44,860 nucleotides of DNA, taken from the IMG/VR virus record IMGVR_UViG_3300032118_000015, positions 1 to 44,860 of that record; one strand, 5' to 3'. Shown here piece after piece: positions 9,308-18,123 of this stretch. Origin of the DNA: a virus. The translations under genes were made by a program, and so were the position numbers. Every line of letters starts with the position of its first letter. The first letter of the stretch is position 1. Under the pieces are notes generated by a model that worked only from the letters and a program-made list of their open reading frames with translations, was not told the origin of the DNA and ran no database searches.

Positions 9308-10159
9308 TTGATTGATACGAGTAAGTTTAACACAACTAAACAACCCACGGGGGCCGTTCCTTCGGCGGGACAACAAGACCCTTACGCCTCATTTACGATG
9401 CCGCAACAGACCTTTAACGCTCCGGGCATGGATCAGTGGTCTAGGGCGGCAGACCTATATGGGTATGCGTCTGCTCCACAGGCGGCACCGACGGCATGGG
9501 GTACGGCTGAGAACGCCTATAATCAGATGTTACCCGGAGGCCAACCCGTAGATGTTACGGGATGGTGGAATGCTCAGCAACCCGTATTCCAAACCCAGAT
9601 GTCTGATTACGCAAAGCAGGCGGCTGAACAGGCGGGGATGGGTGGGATGAGATGGTCAAGTCCTCTACTTACAAACATCGCCGAACAGACGGGTCGCGGA
9701 CTTCAGAATTTGACGGCTGATTTTGCAGGTAGGCAAATTAGTGCGGACGAGGCGGCACGACAGAGGATGATGGAATCCATGACCGGTTTATCTAATCTCG
9801 GTCAAGGTCAGGCCAACCTTGGATTAGCGAATACGGCTAATATGTTTACGGGCGCGGGTGGTCTTGCTAATATCGGGTCTTTGCAGTTCCAGGCCCCGAT
9901 GCAGGCGGCGCAGGCACTACAGCAAAGTGGAAATAATATGTTCAACCAACAGTCCAACATGATGAATCAGATGTATAACCCTCCGTGGATGCAGGGGGCA
10001 TTACAGGCCAGCGGTCAGTCTGCCTACGGAACGCCACAGACGTATCAACCTAGTTTCGGGGAGAACATGTTGGGGATTGCCGGACAACTTTTGCCCTATG
10101 CTAATTTTGGCGGACAGTACCAACAATATCCCGCTCAGAACACCCAGTTCTATACTTAA
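9308..10159 (+). CDS. Gln/Ala/Met-rich internal virion protein starting MIDTSKF (TTG start)
   Basis: 283 residues from TTG, with GGGAGG 6-12 bases upstream. It begins MIDTSKF like the gene at 8,464. Residues 60-175 look helical (WGTAENAYNQMLPGGQPVD, MSDYAKQAAEQAGMGGMRW) and resemble injected or head-interior proteins with repeated amphipathic helices. The C-terminal half is Q/M/N-rich (NNMFNQQSNMMNQMYNPPW). No enzymatic motif is seen. Probably an ejection protein. Confidence 0.65.
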   Translation: MIDTSKFNTTKQPTGAVPSAGQQDPYASFTMPQQTFNAPGMDQWSRAADLYGYASAPQAAPTAWGTAENAYNQMLPGGQPVDVTGWWNAQQPVFQTQMSDYAKQAAEQAGMGGMRWSSPLLTNIAEQTGRGLQNLTADFAGRQISADEAARQRMMESMTGLSNLGQGQANLGLANTANMFTGAGGLANIGSLQFQAPMQAAQALQQSGNNMFNQQSNMMNQMYNPPWMQGALQASGQSAYGTPQTYQPSFGENMLGIAGQLLPYANFGGQYQQYPAQNTQFYT

Positions 10160-10171
10160 TGGGGGACTTAA

Positions 10172-11212
10172 ATGGCATACAACAGATATCAATCAATTCA
10201 GGGATATGATCCAAGTCCGCAGGAAGCCGACTGGCTTGGGGGGATGGCGTATAACCCGTATAGTTCGGGGACGGACTTCGGATTTGCACTAAGGAATACA
10301 CTTAACAATTTACTCGCCCATAAGCAGGGGCAGGAGGAACAAAGAAGGGCGGAAGAAGAACAACGTAGAAAAGCTGGCGTTGAGGAAAGGAAACTTGGTT
10401 TTGAACAGCGGCGCGTAGATTTAGAAGCACAGCGGTTGGCGGACGAGGAGGCCGAAAGACAAAGGAAGTTATTGGAACCATCTCCATATGAAATTAAGGT
10501 TAAGGAAATTTGGTCGGCTAACCCAACATGGACGGAAGGGCAAGTCAGAAACAAGGCATTGGGGCTTGAGACACTCGAAGAGAAAGCGGCAAAAATAAAA
10601 AGTACGCTAGAACTTGAACACGGAAAAATGGATATCGAGGTTGCACATCGGGCACCGAGAGAGCCAAGAGAACCCAGTGAAACCCGATTGAGATACGCGG
10701 AGATTGACAAGGCCGTTACAAGCGGTTGGATGACCCCGCGAGAGGGTGCGATGGAAAAGATTAGGGCCGCCAAGGATAATGTGAACGTGGCTAAAACCGC
10801 CGCCGCAAGACAAGCAAATTCAGGATTGGTAGCCAAGGCCCGCAGTGATTCCTTTAATGCTGTGGGAATAGATGGAAATGAGAATAAATATAAAGAATAT
10901 CTTAGGAAAATGATTGGAGATAGTGGTGGGCAACCCCCATTTAGCCCAGAAGGTTATCGGTTAGATATGCCTCCAGAGCATACGGTGTCCACACTTAACC
11001 TAGAAGATGAGATTCCCGATGCCAATGACCAGGATACAGTAGATTTATACGATGAAATGTATAGGAAATTTAAAGAAGACTTATTGCCAACATACCGAAG
11101 TTTCGCGAATTTCCTGGCGGCAAAAGATGAGCTTGCCATGCTTATTAAGGGAAGTAAACTATTCAACAAGAATCAATTAAAGAGATGGTTTGATCTATAC
11201 GGCGAGGAATAA
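10172..11212 (+). CDS. Coiled-coil internal virion protein
   Basis: 346 residues, ATG after GGGGGACTTAA. A Tyr/Gly/Pro-rich head (NRYQSIQGYDPSPQEADW) is followed at residues 50-105 by a strongly charged coiled coil (EEQRRAEEEQRRKAGVEERK and EAQRLADEEAERQRKLL). A central region (residues 120-165, 185-225) and an acidic C-terminus follow. No enzyme motifs. It sits with the other presumed ejection proteins and just before the large polyvalent protein. Confidence 0.65.
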   Translation: MAYNRYQSIQGYDPSPQEADWLGGMAYNPYSSGTDFGFALRNTLNNLLAHKQGQEEQRRAEEEQRRKAGVEERKLGFEQRRVDLEAQRLADEEAERQRKLLEPSPYEIKVKEIWSANPTWTEGQVRNKALGLETLEEKAAKIKSTLELEHGKMDIEVAHRAPREPREPSETRLRYAEIDKAVTSGWMTPREGAMEKIRAAKDNVNVAKTAAARQANSGLVAKARSDSFNAVGIDGNENKYKEYLRKMIGDSGGQPPFSPEGYRLDMPPEHTVSTLNLEDEIPDANDQDTVDLYDEMYRKFKEDLLPTYRSFANFLAAKDELAMLIKGSKLFNKNQLKRWFDLYGEE

Positions 11213-11213
11213 G

Positions 11214-13760
11214 ATGCCACTCGATGAATACGGGAACGAAATCCGAGAGGAGGAGGAGCCTCAAATCGTTCTCCCCGAGAGGAAGAATAAGTATGCCGGA
11301 CTTTGGGACGTGCCGGGTTCGCCCATGTCTCCCCGGGTAGACACCGTTGCCGGGGAACCGCTCAAGAAGAACAAGTATTCCGGTATATGGGATTCCGTGC
11401 CAACGCCGCCGCCCATACCCCCCAAGAAATCCCCGCGAGAGATGATGGAACTGGCTACTAAGGCCGGAAGGATTCCATCCACTAATATCGTTAAGGATTT
11501 AATTAAAAAGTATAGTGATCCGGAATACATCGCAAGGGTTGATACTGCGGAGCATTTTAAAAAGACCGTATCGAACCTTGCTAAATCAGCGAAAGGTCTT
11601 GTTCCAGGACTGGTTACATTGGCCGACAAGACGGTTGGTGCGATAAGTCGTCCCGGCCATGACATCATGGAACGGGGTATGGAACAGGCCGCCGCACAGA
11701 AGGCCAAAGAGATGGGCATGGAACCGCAGGCGAATCGGGTGGGTGGGGCATTGGAACCATTAAAGAACATGGCCGATCTTGCTCTTTGGGCACCGAAGTT
11801 AATTGCCGATGTTATTAAAGACCCCATTGGGACGGTTGAGAATCGTTCTCTTGACCTCGTGATGCTGGCGGCGGGTGGGGCTTTACATAAGGGGATTAAG
11901 AAGGCAGGGGAAGGGGTTGCGCCAAAACAACCCATCCCCGATGTCGCCGGAGTAATCCCCAAGGAACAGATGCCCGTTATTCCGGGGCTGGGTGAGGTTA
12001 AGGGTCTGGGGATAGAGTTCGTTGACGATGCGGGCCGCCCCATCAGTCGTGCCGAGGCGTTCCGTGGCAGACAGGCCGGGATAGAACCATCCGTAGAAGA
12101 ACCAGGGAAGATGAAGATGGTTGTGGCCCCGAAATCCCCCTATGAAGATTCGCTTTCCGTTGTTCAAAATGTCATCAAAGAATCCCCAAAATTAATACGT
12201 AGTCAAGTAAAATTACGTCATGCCGAATTACAAGAACGTGCGGCACGCCTAACGGAGGTTGGACAAAAACTTTCCGGGGAAGCGGGTCTTTATGAGAAAT
12301 ACGGAATACTAAGTAAACCCCTTCCGGCAGAAACCGCCAAGCCGATTAGACAATTAATCCCGCAAGAACATGTCGATAATATATATAACATGCTCGAAAC
12401 GTCGCCGGAGCTTTCTCCGTTCAATAAGGTTCATGCCGGAGATGGTTTGCGGAGAATTTTCGAGGGCGAACTTGCCCAACCCAGTCAATTACGAATGTTG
12501 GAAAAGGTGTTGGGGCCGGATTTTATTAAAACCATAGAAACCGCAAAGCCATTCTTCACAAAACTAAAAGAATTGGGAATTGAAATAGCGTCTGTCCCAC
12601 GAGCGTGGATGGCATCGGGCGATTTTTCCTTCGGGTTGCGGCAGGGTGTTGTTATGGCGGCTACTCATCCGGTAATTTTCTGGAAAGTTTTTCCAAAACA
12701 ATTTAAATATTTTGCAAAAGAGAAGTTTCTTGAGGGTTCCAATATAGAATTAGCCAGTAGAGATACTTTCAAACTAGCCGTGGATTCCGATCTTTCTTTA
12801 ACCGGAATGGAAAAATATGTAGATCGCGTTGCGGGAAAAGGACGACATGAATATTTAACTAGGGAAGAACCATTCCAGTCCCACCTTGCCGAAAGGGTTC
12901 CCGTCATGGGACAAATGACCAGGGCATCTAATAGGGCATATTCTGGATTTGCCAACAGATTGCGGATGGATTCATTTGATTACCTTGTTAAACGCGCCAT
13001 TGATAAAGGACGCGATCCATTCAATGACCCCAAACTCGCCAGAAGTATTGCTACGGTAGTCAACAGTGGAACGGGAAGGGGTTCGCTTGGAAAATTTGAA
13101 AGATATGCCCCCATTTTGAACGCTACAATCTTTTCTCCGAAATTGGCCATATCAAGATTTGAAGTATTGCTTAACCCCCTACGTTTTAAAACGCTGGATA
13201 AATTTGCCAGGGTCGAAGCAATTAGACAACTTGTTTCTACTACGGGTGCTGGATTAACAATCCTGGGTTTGGCAAAGATGGCCGGAGCCAAAGTAGGAAC
13301 GGATTGGAGAAGTGCTGATTTCGGGAAGATAATAATTGGGAATACCCGGTTCGATGTGTGGGGCGGATTTGTGCAGTATGCTAGGCTTGCCGGACAACTT
13401 TTCACAGGCGAGGTTGTGAGTTCCACGACCGGAAAGGTTTCCAGGCTTGGAGAGGGATATAGACCAAGAACACAGGCAGACATTCTTAGAACGGCGGTAG
13501 AATATAAACTATCTCCTCCTTTTTCTTTTGCCTTGAGTCTATTAAAGGGTCAAGAGGCTTTCGGGGGAGAATTTAAACTTACAGACGAAGTAGCAAAAAG
13601 GCTTATTCCTATCGTCATACAAGATTTGGTTGACGTTTATAAAGACGATCCGTCCCTACTTCCGATAAGTGCCTTGGGAATATTCGGCGTTGGCCTGCAG
13701 ACATATAGCCCAAGTTCATATAGGAAACGGCATGGACAAAGGACAAGTTTACAATGGTAA
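11214..13760 (+). CDS. Large internal virion/polyvalent protein
   Basis: 848 residues from the ATG at 11,214 (GAGG at 11,204), just after the previous stop; a TTG 24 bases earlier is less likely. The N-terminus carries a tandem motif, NKYAGLWD and NKYSGIWD. The C-terminal third has the arrangement I know from large phage virion or ejection proteins: FVxxxTGRG-like VVNSGTGRGSLGKF, LNATIFSPKLAISR, GAGLTILGLAKMAGAKV, then WRSADFGKIIIGNTRFDVWGG, RLAGQLFTGEV and KLSPPFSFAL. Several weak hydrophobic helices are present. In related phages this part is annotated as large polyvalent or internal virion protein, perhaps a DNA-ejection component. No transglycosylase motif is obvious. Confidence 0.72.
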   Translation: MPLDEYGNEIREEEEPQIVLPERKNKYAGLWDVPGSPMSPRVDTVAGEPLKKNKYSGIWDSVPTPPPIPPKKSPREMMELATKAGRIPSTNIVKDLIKKYSDPEYIARVDTAEHFKKTVSNLAKSAKGLVPGLVTLADKTVGAISRPGHDIMERGMEQAAAQKAKEMGMEPQANRVGGALEPLKNMADLALWAPKLIADVIKDPIGTVENRSLDLVMLAAGGALHKGIKKAGEGVAPKQPIPDVAGVIPKEQMPVIPGLGEVKGLGIEFVDDAGRPISRAEAFRGRQAGIEPSVEEPGKMKMVVAPKSPYEDSLSVVQNVIKESPKLIRSQVKLRHAELQERAARLTEVGQKLSGEAGLYEKYGILSKPLPAETAKPIRQLIPQEHVDNIYNMLETSPELSPFNKVHAGDGLRRIFEGELAQPSQLRMLEKVLGPDFIKTIETAKPFFTKLKELGIEIASVPRAWMASGDFSFGLRQGVVMAATHPVIFWKVFPKQFKYFAKEKFLEGSNIELASRDTFKLAVDSDLSLTGMEKYVDRVAGKGRHEYLTREEPFQSHLAERVPVMGQMTRASNRAYSGFANRLRMDSFDYLVKRAIDKGRDPFNDPKLARSIATVVNSGTGRGSLGKFERYAPILNATIFSPKLAISRFEVLLNPLRFKTLDKFARVEAIRQLVSTTGAGLTILGLAKMAGAKVGTDWRSADFGKIIIGNTRFDVWGGFVQYARLAGQLFTGEVVSSTTGKVSRLGEGYRPRTQADILRTAVEYKLSPPFSFALSLLKGQEAFGGEFKLTDEVAKRLIPIVIQDLVDVYKDDPSLLPISALGIFGVGLQTYSPSSYRKRHGQRTSLQW

Positions 13761-13960
13761 AACAAACAAGATTTAAGACGGTCATCATTGGTCTAGCCCT
13801 TGGGTTAGTCGAGGGTATTGCCAAGGTTGTGTTCCCGGCGTTTCCTATCGTTGAGACATTCGGGTTTCAGGCGGCGATTGTCGGGGCGTATTTGACGGTG
13901 AGGACGTTCAGTAACGTCAAGGGGATGGAGAAAGAGAATGGACAAAAAGAAACTGATTAA
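13754..13960 (+). CDS. Small membrane protein, possible holin
   Basis: 68 residues, overlapping the previous gene by 7 bases. Two hydrophobic stretches (VIIGLALGLVEGIAKVVF and FGFQAAIVGAYLTVRTF) are followed by a charged tail (KGMEKENGQKETD). This two-segment, charged-tail layout fits a small class II holin, and it lies next to two further membrane/coiled-coil genes. The role is inferred from topology and place only. Confidence 0.6.
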   Translation: MVKQTRFKTVIIGLALGLVEGIAKVVFPAFPIVETFGFQAAIVGAYLTVRTFSNVKGMEKENGQKETD

Positions 13961-14579
13961 ATACGGCTTGATTGGCGTAGCAGTAATCATTATTGCCATT
14001 CTATTCCTTCGTTCATGTAGTCTTTACGATCAGAATTCCGTCCTCAAGGGACAATACCGAGAGTTAAAGAAAATCACCGACGCCGATCATGTTCTATTGA
14101 CCACGGAGATTGCCTCCCAGTATAAAATCATCAAAGACAAAACCAAAGAGATAGCCGATCTACTTGCCAATGCCGGGAAACCCACCGAGGCCGAGAAGGA
14201 AAAGGATGCAGTAATCGTCGCAAAAGAAAAGGAAATTGCTCGATTGAAAGCCTTGGGGGACTATAAGGCGGCCCTCGAACAGTCGCAAGCCGAGAATAGA
14301 GCATGGTCTGAAAAGTTCACGCTTGCTGAGGAACGGCACAAGAAAGACCTGTTTGACCTTAATACTAAATGGGCGGTGAAGTTCGATGCTCAAGTTGTTA
14401 TTGGTAATGATTGGAAGAAGGACAGGGATAACGAAAATAGACGTCGGTTGCTGGCCGAGAAACGCATCGGCAAACTTGAGAACAGTTTGCGGTGGAGCAA
14501 GTTCTGGAAAACGGGTACGACCCTATTAGCGGTCGTCGGGGGTGGGTATATCGTCTATGGCTTAATAAGGGGGAAATAA
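13938..14579 (+). CDS. Membrane-anchored coiled-coil protein, spanin-like candidate
   Basis: 213 residues, ATG after GGAGAAAGAGA. An N-terminal transmembrane segment (residues 8-25, IGVAVIIIAILFLRSCSL) is followed by a long charged coiled coil (35-185) and a second hydrophobic segment near the C-terminus (about 190-208, TLLAVVGGGYIVYGLI). The first two thirds resemble an inner-membrane spanin (Rz type), but the second membrane segment is not typical of spanins. No separate outer-membrane lipoprotein gene is seen. It could instead be a virion membrane-channel component. Confidence 0.5.
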   Translation: MDKKKLIKYGLIGVAVIIIAILFLRSCSLYDQNSVLKGQYRELKKITDADHVLLTTEIASQYKIIKDKTKEIADLLANAGKPTEAEKEKDAVIVAKEKEIARLKALGDYKAALEQSQAENRAWSEKFTLAEERHKKDLFDLNTKWAVKFDAQVVIGNDWKKDRDNENRRRLLAEKRIGKLENSLRWSKFWKTGTTLLAVVGGGYIVYGLIRGK

Positions 14580-14580
14580 G

Positions 14581-14814
14581 ATGAAACTCAGCCTAGTCGA
14601 AATTGCAAACGCTCTTGCCACATTGGTACTGGTCGCCGTCCTCGCGTGGGTCAAGTATCGGGAGAAGCGTATGACGAAGGCGGCGGGGCTGAGCGGCAAC
14701 CCCGAACGGTGCGAACAGCACTCCATTAAGATCGCGGTCATCGAAGGACGACTTGAACGGATCGAGAAAGACATTGACGAGATCAAGACGATGAATAAGG
14801 AAAGATTGCCATGA
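14581..14814 (+). CDS. Small XhlA/holin-like membrane protein
   Basis: 77 residues. One N-terminal membrane helix (LVEIANALATLVLVAVLAW), a basic patch (KYREKRMTK), then a short amphipathic helix (IAVIEGRLERIEKDIDEIKT). The helix-then-coil plan resembles haemolysin XhlA-like and other small lysis accessory proteins, although XhlA has its helix at the C-terminus. The next gene overlaps its stop by ATGA. Confidence 0.6.
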   Translation: MKLSLVEIANALATLVLVAVLAWVKYREKRMTKAAGLSGNPERCEQHSIKIAVIEGRLERIEKDIDEIKTMNKERLP

Positions 14815-14951
14815 ACATCATCCAGGAGTATTTAGCCATTCAATTCGCCCTGAAACTACAACTTTCGCCCCTGAACATTGGTTGCCTGCTCGCACTCGGA
14901 TTCTGTTTCCTTGTTGCGTGGCGATGGTTTAAGGGCCGAACAAACAAGTAG
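14811..14951 (+). CDS. 46-residue membrane miniprotein
   Basis: A short frame from an ATG overlapping the upstream stop (ATGA), ending TAG. The product begins MNIIQEYLAIQFALKLQ and has one hydrophobic helix (LNIGCLLALGFCFLVAW) with a basic end (RWFKGRTNK). Tight coupling to the previous membrane gene and the clean topology support it as a real lysis-cluster gene. Function not known. Confidence 0.55.
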   Translation: MNIIQEYLAIQFALKLQLSPLNIGCLLALGFCFLVAWRWFKGRTNK

Positions 14952-14957
14952 TCTTAC

Positions 14958-15236
14958 ATGAGAACCAAGAAGGCAGACACACTTGCTGAGTGGCGCAAGA
15001 CAAACTTTGCGGAGACTCAGAAGTGCCTTGAGGTTGCCAAGGCCATACGGGATGACCCTGAAGCTACCAATAAAGATCGTATTGAGAGCATCAAGGCCAT
15101 AGCCCGGATGCTTGGTTCGCTTGCGCCGGAGCGGATAGCAACCCCGAAGGGGACAGCCGGAGATGAGACCAAGGAATTGACCCTTGATGAACAGACCTGG
15201 TTAGACAACCTACTCCATGACGCTAATCCCACCTAA
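14958..15236 (+). CDS. terS: Terminase small subunit-like protein
   Basis: 92 residues directly before and overlapping the large terminase by 20 bases. It is helical and charged, beginning MRTKKADTLAEWRKTNFAET, with SIKAIARMLGSLAPE and an acidic end. Small terminases bind pac/cos DNA and recruit the large subunit. Assignment rests mainly on position and size; no helix-turn-helix can be defined with confidence. Confidence 0.6.
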   Translation: MRTKKADTLAEWRKTNFAETQKCLEVAKAIRDDPEATNKDRIESIKAIARMLGSLAPERIATPKGTAGDETKELTLDEQTWLDNLLHDANPT

Positions 15237-16845
15237 TCAAAGTCTGGCGTTTTACCGCCAACTTTGTGATCGTTCGTTCTTCCATTTCGTGAAGTTGGTT
15301 GGTGGTTCCGTTGAGCAGGGTGCGATAATCAACCGAACCATCCATCTTCCCTTATGCCGGTTCTGGCAAAATGACAAACTAAAGCGCAAGGCTATCTTTA
15401 TGCCACGCGGATGGCTGAAGTCCACCATCTTCACGATGTGGGGGTCTGTGTGGCGGTATCTACAAGACCCGAATGTTCGTATCCTCATTACCAGCCAGAA
15501 CGCCGAACTTGCCAATCGGTTCCTTTACTTCATTCAACGGCAACTTCTGACCAACCAGGTTTTAAGAAAGCTGTATGCGGACAAATTAAAGGGCGTCGAT
15601 AATGCATGGGTTCAGTCAAATCGCTGGTCTCAAAAGTACCTGGACTTGCCGCGAGATTTGGACGCGAAGGAGCCGACCATCACCTCTATCGGCATGGGCG
15701 GGGCGGCCCAGTCCGGCCACTATGACTTCATCTTCATCGACGATCCGGTGGGGGCCAAACACATTGACTCTCCGGTGGAACTTGAGAAGGTGTTTAGATG
15801 GCACGACAACACGCCTGAACTCTTGATTAACCCCAATCCCCAGTCCCCGGACGGGAGTCAGATAATCATAATCTGCACGTTCTGGGGGCCGGGGGATTAC
15901 GGGAACTATGTCATGGAGAAGAACCCTGAATACGAATGGCGCATCGTTCCGGCCCTGAAGGACGATACGCTGGTTGACGAAAAGAACATCAAGTGGGTAC
16001 AAAGTCCCCTGTCCGAACACGATGAATCAAACTGGAACGACCCGCCCGATGAACGGTATTCCACATCTTATTACCATGATATGAGGGACAACCCGGAACT
16101 ACAACAACTTTTCTGGAGTCAGCACCAAAACAACCCAAAACGGGCGTTGGGTCTTACTAAGTTTGACCGGGTATGGCTGAGATACTTCCATTTCGAGACC
16201 ATAGAAGATAAACAATGGGTGGTGTGCGAAAAGGACGACGGCAAGGACGGTGAGAAATTTATGCTGGAGTCCATCCCCTTGCGCGGCATCGTTGACCCCG
16301 GCGGGTTTGCGGATACGAAACTGATGAAGAAGGGGAGTCGGAATACCATCCTGATTGCGGGCCAACCCCGAAACTCGATTAAGAAGTTTGTCGTCTATAC
16401 GTCGGCAGAGAAGATGAAGAAGCCGAGCGAGTTTATGGAAAAGTTGTTTGATGCCCATAAGACATTCGCGCCGAAGGCATGGGAAGTGGAGGTTTACGGG
16501 CCGCAGAAATACATCTTCTATGATATCCTTGAGGAGCGCAAGAAGCGGGCCGTTCATTTCCCCGTCTATCCCCTGCCGATGGATACCAGTAGGGGCGTTA
16601 AGGATGGGGACATACAGACGTTGTTATCTCCTTTCAGTAACGGGGAGGTCTATTTACATCGGAGCATGAAGTTCCTTATTGGGGAACTTATGGCGTATCC
16701 GGGCGGACTGACGGTGGACCTTATAGATTGTTTGGGGAAACTGTGCCGATACCATTGGACGCGCCGACCCCTTGCGGACGTTAAATGGAAGTTCACAGAT
16801 ACGGCGGTTTCGGAAACGACTCGGAACCCAATAACAGGGTATTAA
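15217..16845 (+). CDS. terL: Terminase large subunit
   Basis: 542 residues. The ATPase has a deviant Walker A (MPRGWLKST, residues 62-70) and Walker B DFIFIDDP (D175, D176), followed by a coupling-motif candidate IIIICTFWGPG (about 216-226). The nuclease half begins near LRGIVDPGG (D360), the first acidic residue expected of the RNase H-like fold. It packages the concatemer into the prohead through the portal (gene at 37,171). It stands at the end of the late gene string rather than before the portal, as in T7-like gene order. Confidence 0.93.
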   Translation: MTLIPPNQSLAFYRQLCDRSFFHFVKLVGGSVEQGAIINRTIHLPLCRFWQNDKLKRKAIFMPRGWLKSTIFTMWGSVWRYLQDPNVRILITSQNAELANRFLYFIQRQLLTNQVLRKLYADKLKGVDNAWVQSNRWSQKYLDLPRDLDAKEPTITSIGMGGAAQSGHYDFIFIDDPVGAKHIDSPVELEKVFRWHDNTPELLINPNPQSPDGSQIIIICTFWGPGDYGNYVMEKNPEYEWRIVPALKDDTLVDEKNIKWVQSPLSEHDESNWNDPPDERYSTSYYHDMRDNPELQQLFWSQHQNNPKRALGLTKFDRVWLRYFHFETIEDKQWVVCEKDDGKDGEKFMLESIPLRGIVDPGGFADTKLMKKGSRNTILIAGQPRNSIKKFVVYTSAEKMKKPSEFMEKLFDAHKTFAPKAWEVEVYGPQKYIFYDILEERKKRAVHFPVYPLPMDTSRGVKDGDIQTLLSPFSNGEVYLHRSMKFLIGELMAYPGGLTVDLIDCLGKLCRYHWTRRPLADVKWKFTDTAVSETTRNPITGY

Positions 16846-16849
16846 GGGC

Positions 16850-16878
16850 TTGACAAACGCCGTAAATAAGGTTATATT
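16850..16878 (+). promoter_or_regulatory. Promoter P1 of the methyltransferase, CCGTA spacer type
   Basis: A perfect -35 TTGACA (16,850-16,855), a 17-base spacer and a -10 TATATT (16,873-16,878). The spacer contains GCCGTAAAT (16,859-16,867), placing CCGTA exactly 13 bases before the -10. The same geometry and core occur in two leftward promoters (27,809-27,837 and 32,273-32,301). The expected start site falls at about 16,885, the A of the ATG. Confidence 0.85.
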
Positions 16879-16884
16879 AAGTAC

Positions 16885-18123
16885 ATGGAACTAATAAACG
16901 GCGATTGCCTAGACGTGATACGCGGCATGGAGCCGAACAGCGTTGATGCTATTGTGACCGACCCGCCCTATGGGTTGGAGTTCATGGGGAAGGAATGGGA
17001 TAGGCTAGATACTGCTCATGCCAAGCGGGATCGAGCCGACGAATTATCTGTCGAGTCAAAGCGGCCTTTCTTGGCCCATTCTGTTTCATACCAGAGGGGT
17101 ACATCTGCACAGGACTGGCACTATGCCTGGGCCGTCGAAGCCCTACGCGTCGCCAAGCCGGGGTGTCATTTACTCGCGTTTGGTGGGACGCGGACGTTTC
17201 ATCGGCTTGCCTGCGCCATCGAGGACGCGGGTTGGGAGATACGGGATACGCTGATGTGGGTCTATGGGAGCGGGTTCCCGAAATCTCATAATCTCAAGGG
17301 TGAACATGAAGGTTGGGGCACAGCCCTGAAGCCAGCGTGGGAGCCTATCATCCTAACCCGCAAGCCGCTTGAGGGGACGATAGTCGCGAACGTGCAGAAG
17401 TGGGGTTGTGGCAGTATCAATATCGATGGGTGCAGGGTGGGCGAAGATGGCGGCACGACAAGAACTAATGGTTCAAACGCGGGCAAACCACGCAATACAC
17501 TACATGGGGGTAATTTTGGCGTTTCAGCATTAGACAAGGGTCGCTGGCCCGCGAACCTTATCCACGACGGTAGCGAGGAAGTGCTGGAACTGTTCCCGGA
17601 TAGTGGACAAACTGGTAAATGCTATGATTATTCGGGAAAGAAACAATATCAAGTAAGTGGATTTTTGCCTAATAACAAACCAACTTCACCTTCTAATTGG
17701 GGCGACTCCGGTTCCGCCGCCCGCTTCTTCTACTGCGCTAAAAGTTCAAGGGCCGAACGTGAGCGCGGGTGCGAGGGGATGGAGGAGACAGGACGGGTTG
17801 ATTATGGTGGATTCCATAGTGAAAAAGGGTTGATAGAAAATAACAGAAATCCCGAAAACAGATTACCGATTAAAAACAACCACCCCACCGTCAAGCCCCT
17901 TGCCCTCATGCGCTATCTCTGCCGACTCGTAACGCCGCCCAATGGCATCATCCTAGACCCATTCATGGGTTCGGGCACTACGGGCATGGCGGCCAAGATT
18001 GAGGGATTCAGGTTCATCGGAATTGAGAAAGAAAAGGAATATTGCGAGATAGCAAGGAAAAGAATCAATGGAATTACCGCGCAAAATGACGATCTACAAC
18101 AGGACGGGCTGGCTCTTATCTGA
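16885..18123 (+). CDS. DNA methyltransferase, beta-type motif order (N6-adenine or N4-cytosine)
   Basis: 412 residues. Motif IV VTDPPYGLEFMGKEWD is near the N-terminus, and motif I FMGSGTTGMAA, which binds S-adenosylmethionine, near the C-terminus (preceded by HPTVKPLALMRYLCRLVTPP). This is the beta-class order of amino-methyltransferases with a DPPY motif. A long central region (about 150-290, YGSGFPKSHNL..) is the likely target-recognition part; the target cannot be read. No restriction enzyme is adjacent, so it is an orphan that may protect phage DNA or act in regulation. It has its own promoter with almost no leader and no ribosome site. Confidence 0.9.
   Translation: MELINGDCLDVIRGMEPNSVDAIVTDPPYGLEFMGKEWDRLDTAHAKRDRADELSVESKRPFLAHSVSYQRGTSAQDWHYAWAVEALRVAKPGCHLLAFGGTRTFHRLACAIEDAGWEIRDTLMWVYGSGFPKSHNLKGEHEGWGTALKPAWEPIILTRKPLEGTIVANVQKWGCGSINIDGCRVGEDGGTTRTNGSNAGKPRNTLHGGNFGVSALDKGRWPANLIHDGSEEVLELFPDSGQTGKCYDYSGKKQYQVSGFLPNNKPTSPSNWGDSGSAARFFYCAKSSRAERERGCEGMEETGRVDYGGFHSEKGLIENNRNPENRLPIKNNHPTVKPLALMRYLCRLVTPPNGIILDPFMGSGTTGMAAKIEGFRFIGIEKEKEYCEIARKRINGITAQNDDLQQDGLALI

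Noticed and set aside
10198-10836. Leftward 212-residue Ser-rich frame opposite the coiled-coil protein
   Set aside because: Complement of charged coiled-coil codons gives a serine/leucine-rich shadow; no start signal.
11261-12043. Leftward 260-residue frame opposite the large polyvalent protein
   Set aside because: Pro/Ser/Ala-rich antisense shadow of a well-supported gene; no ribosome site.
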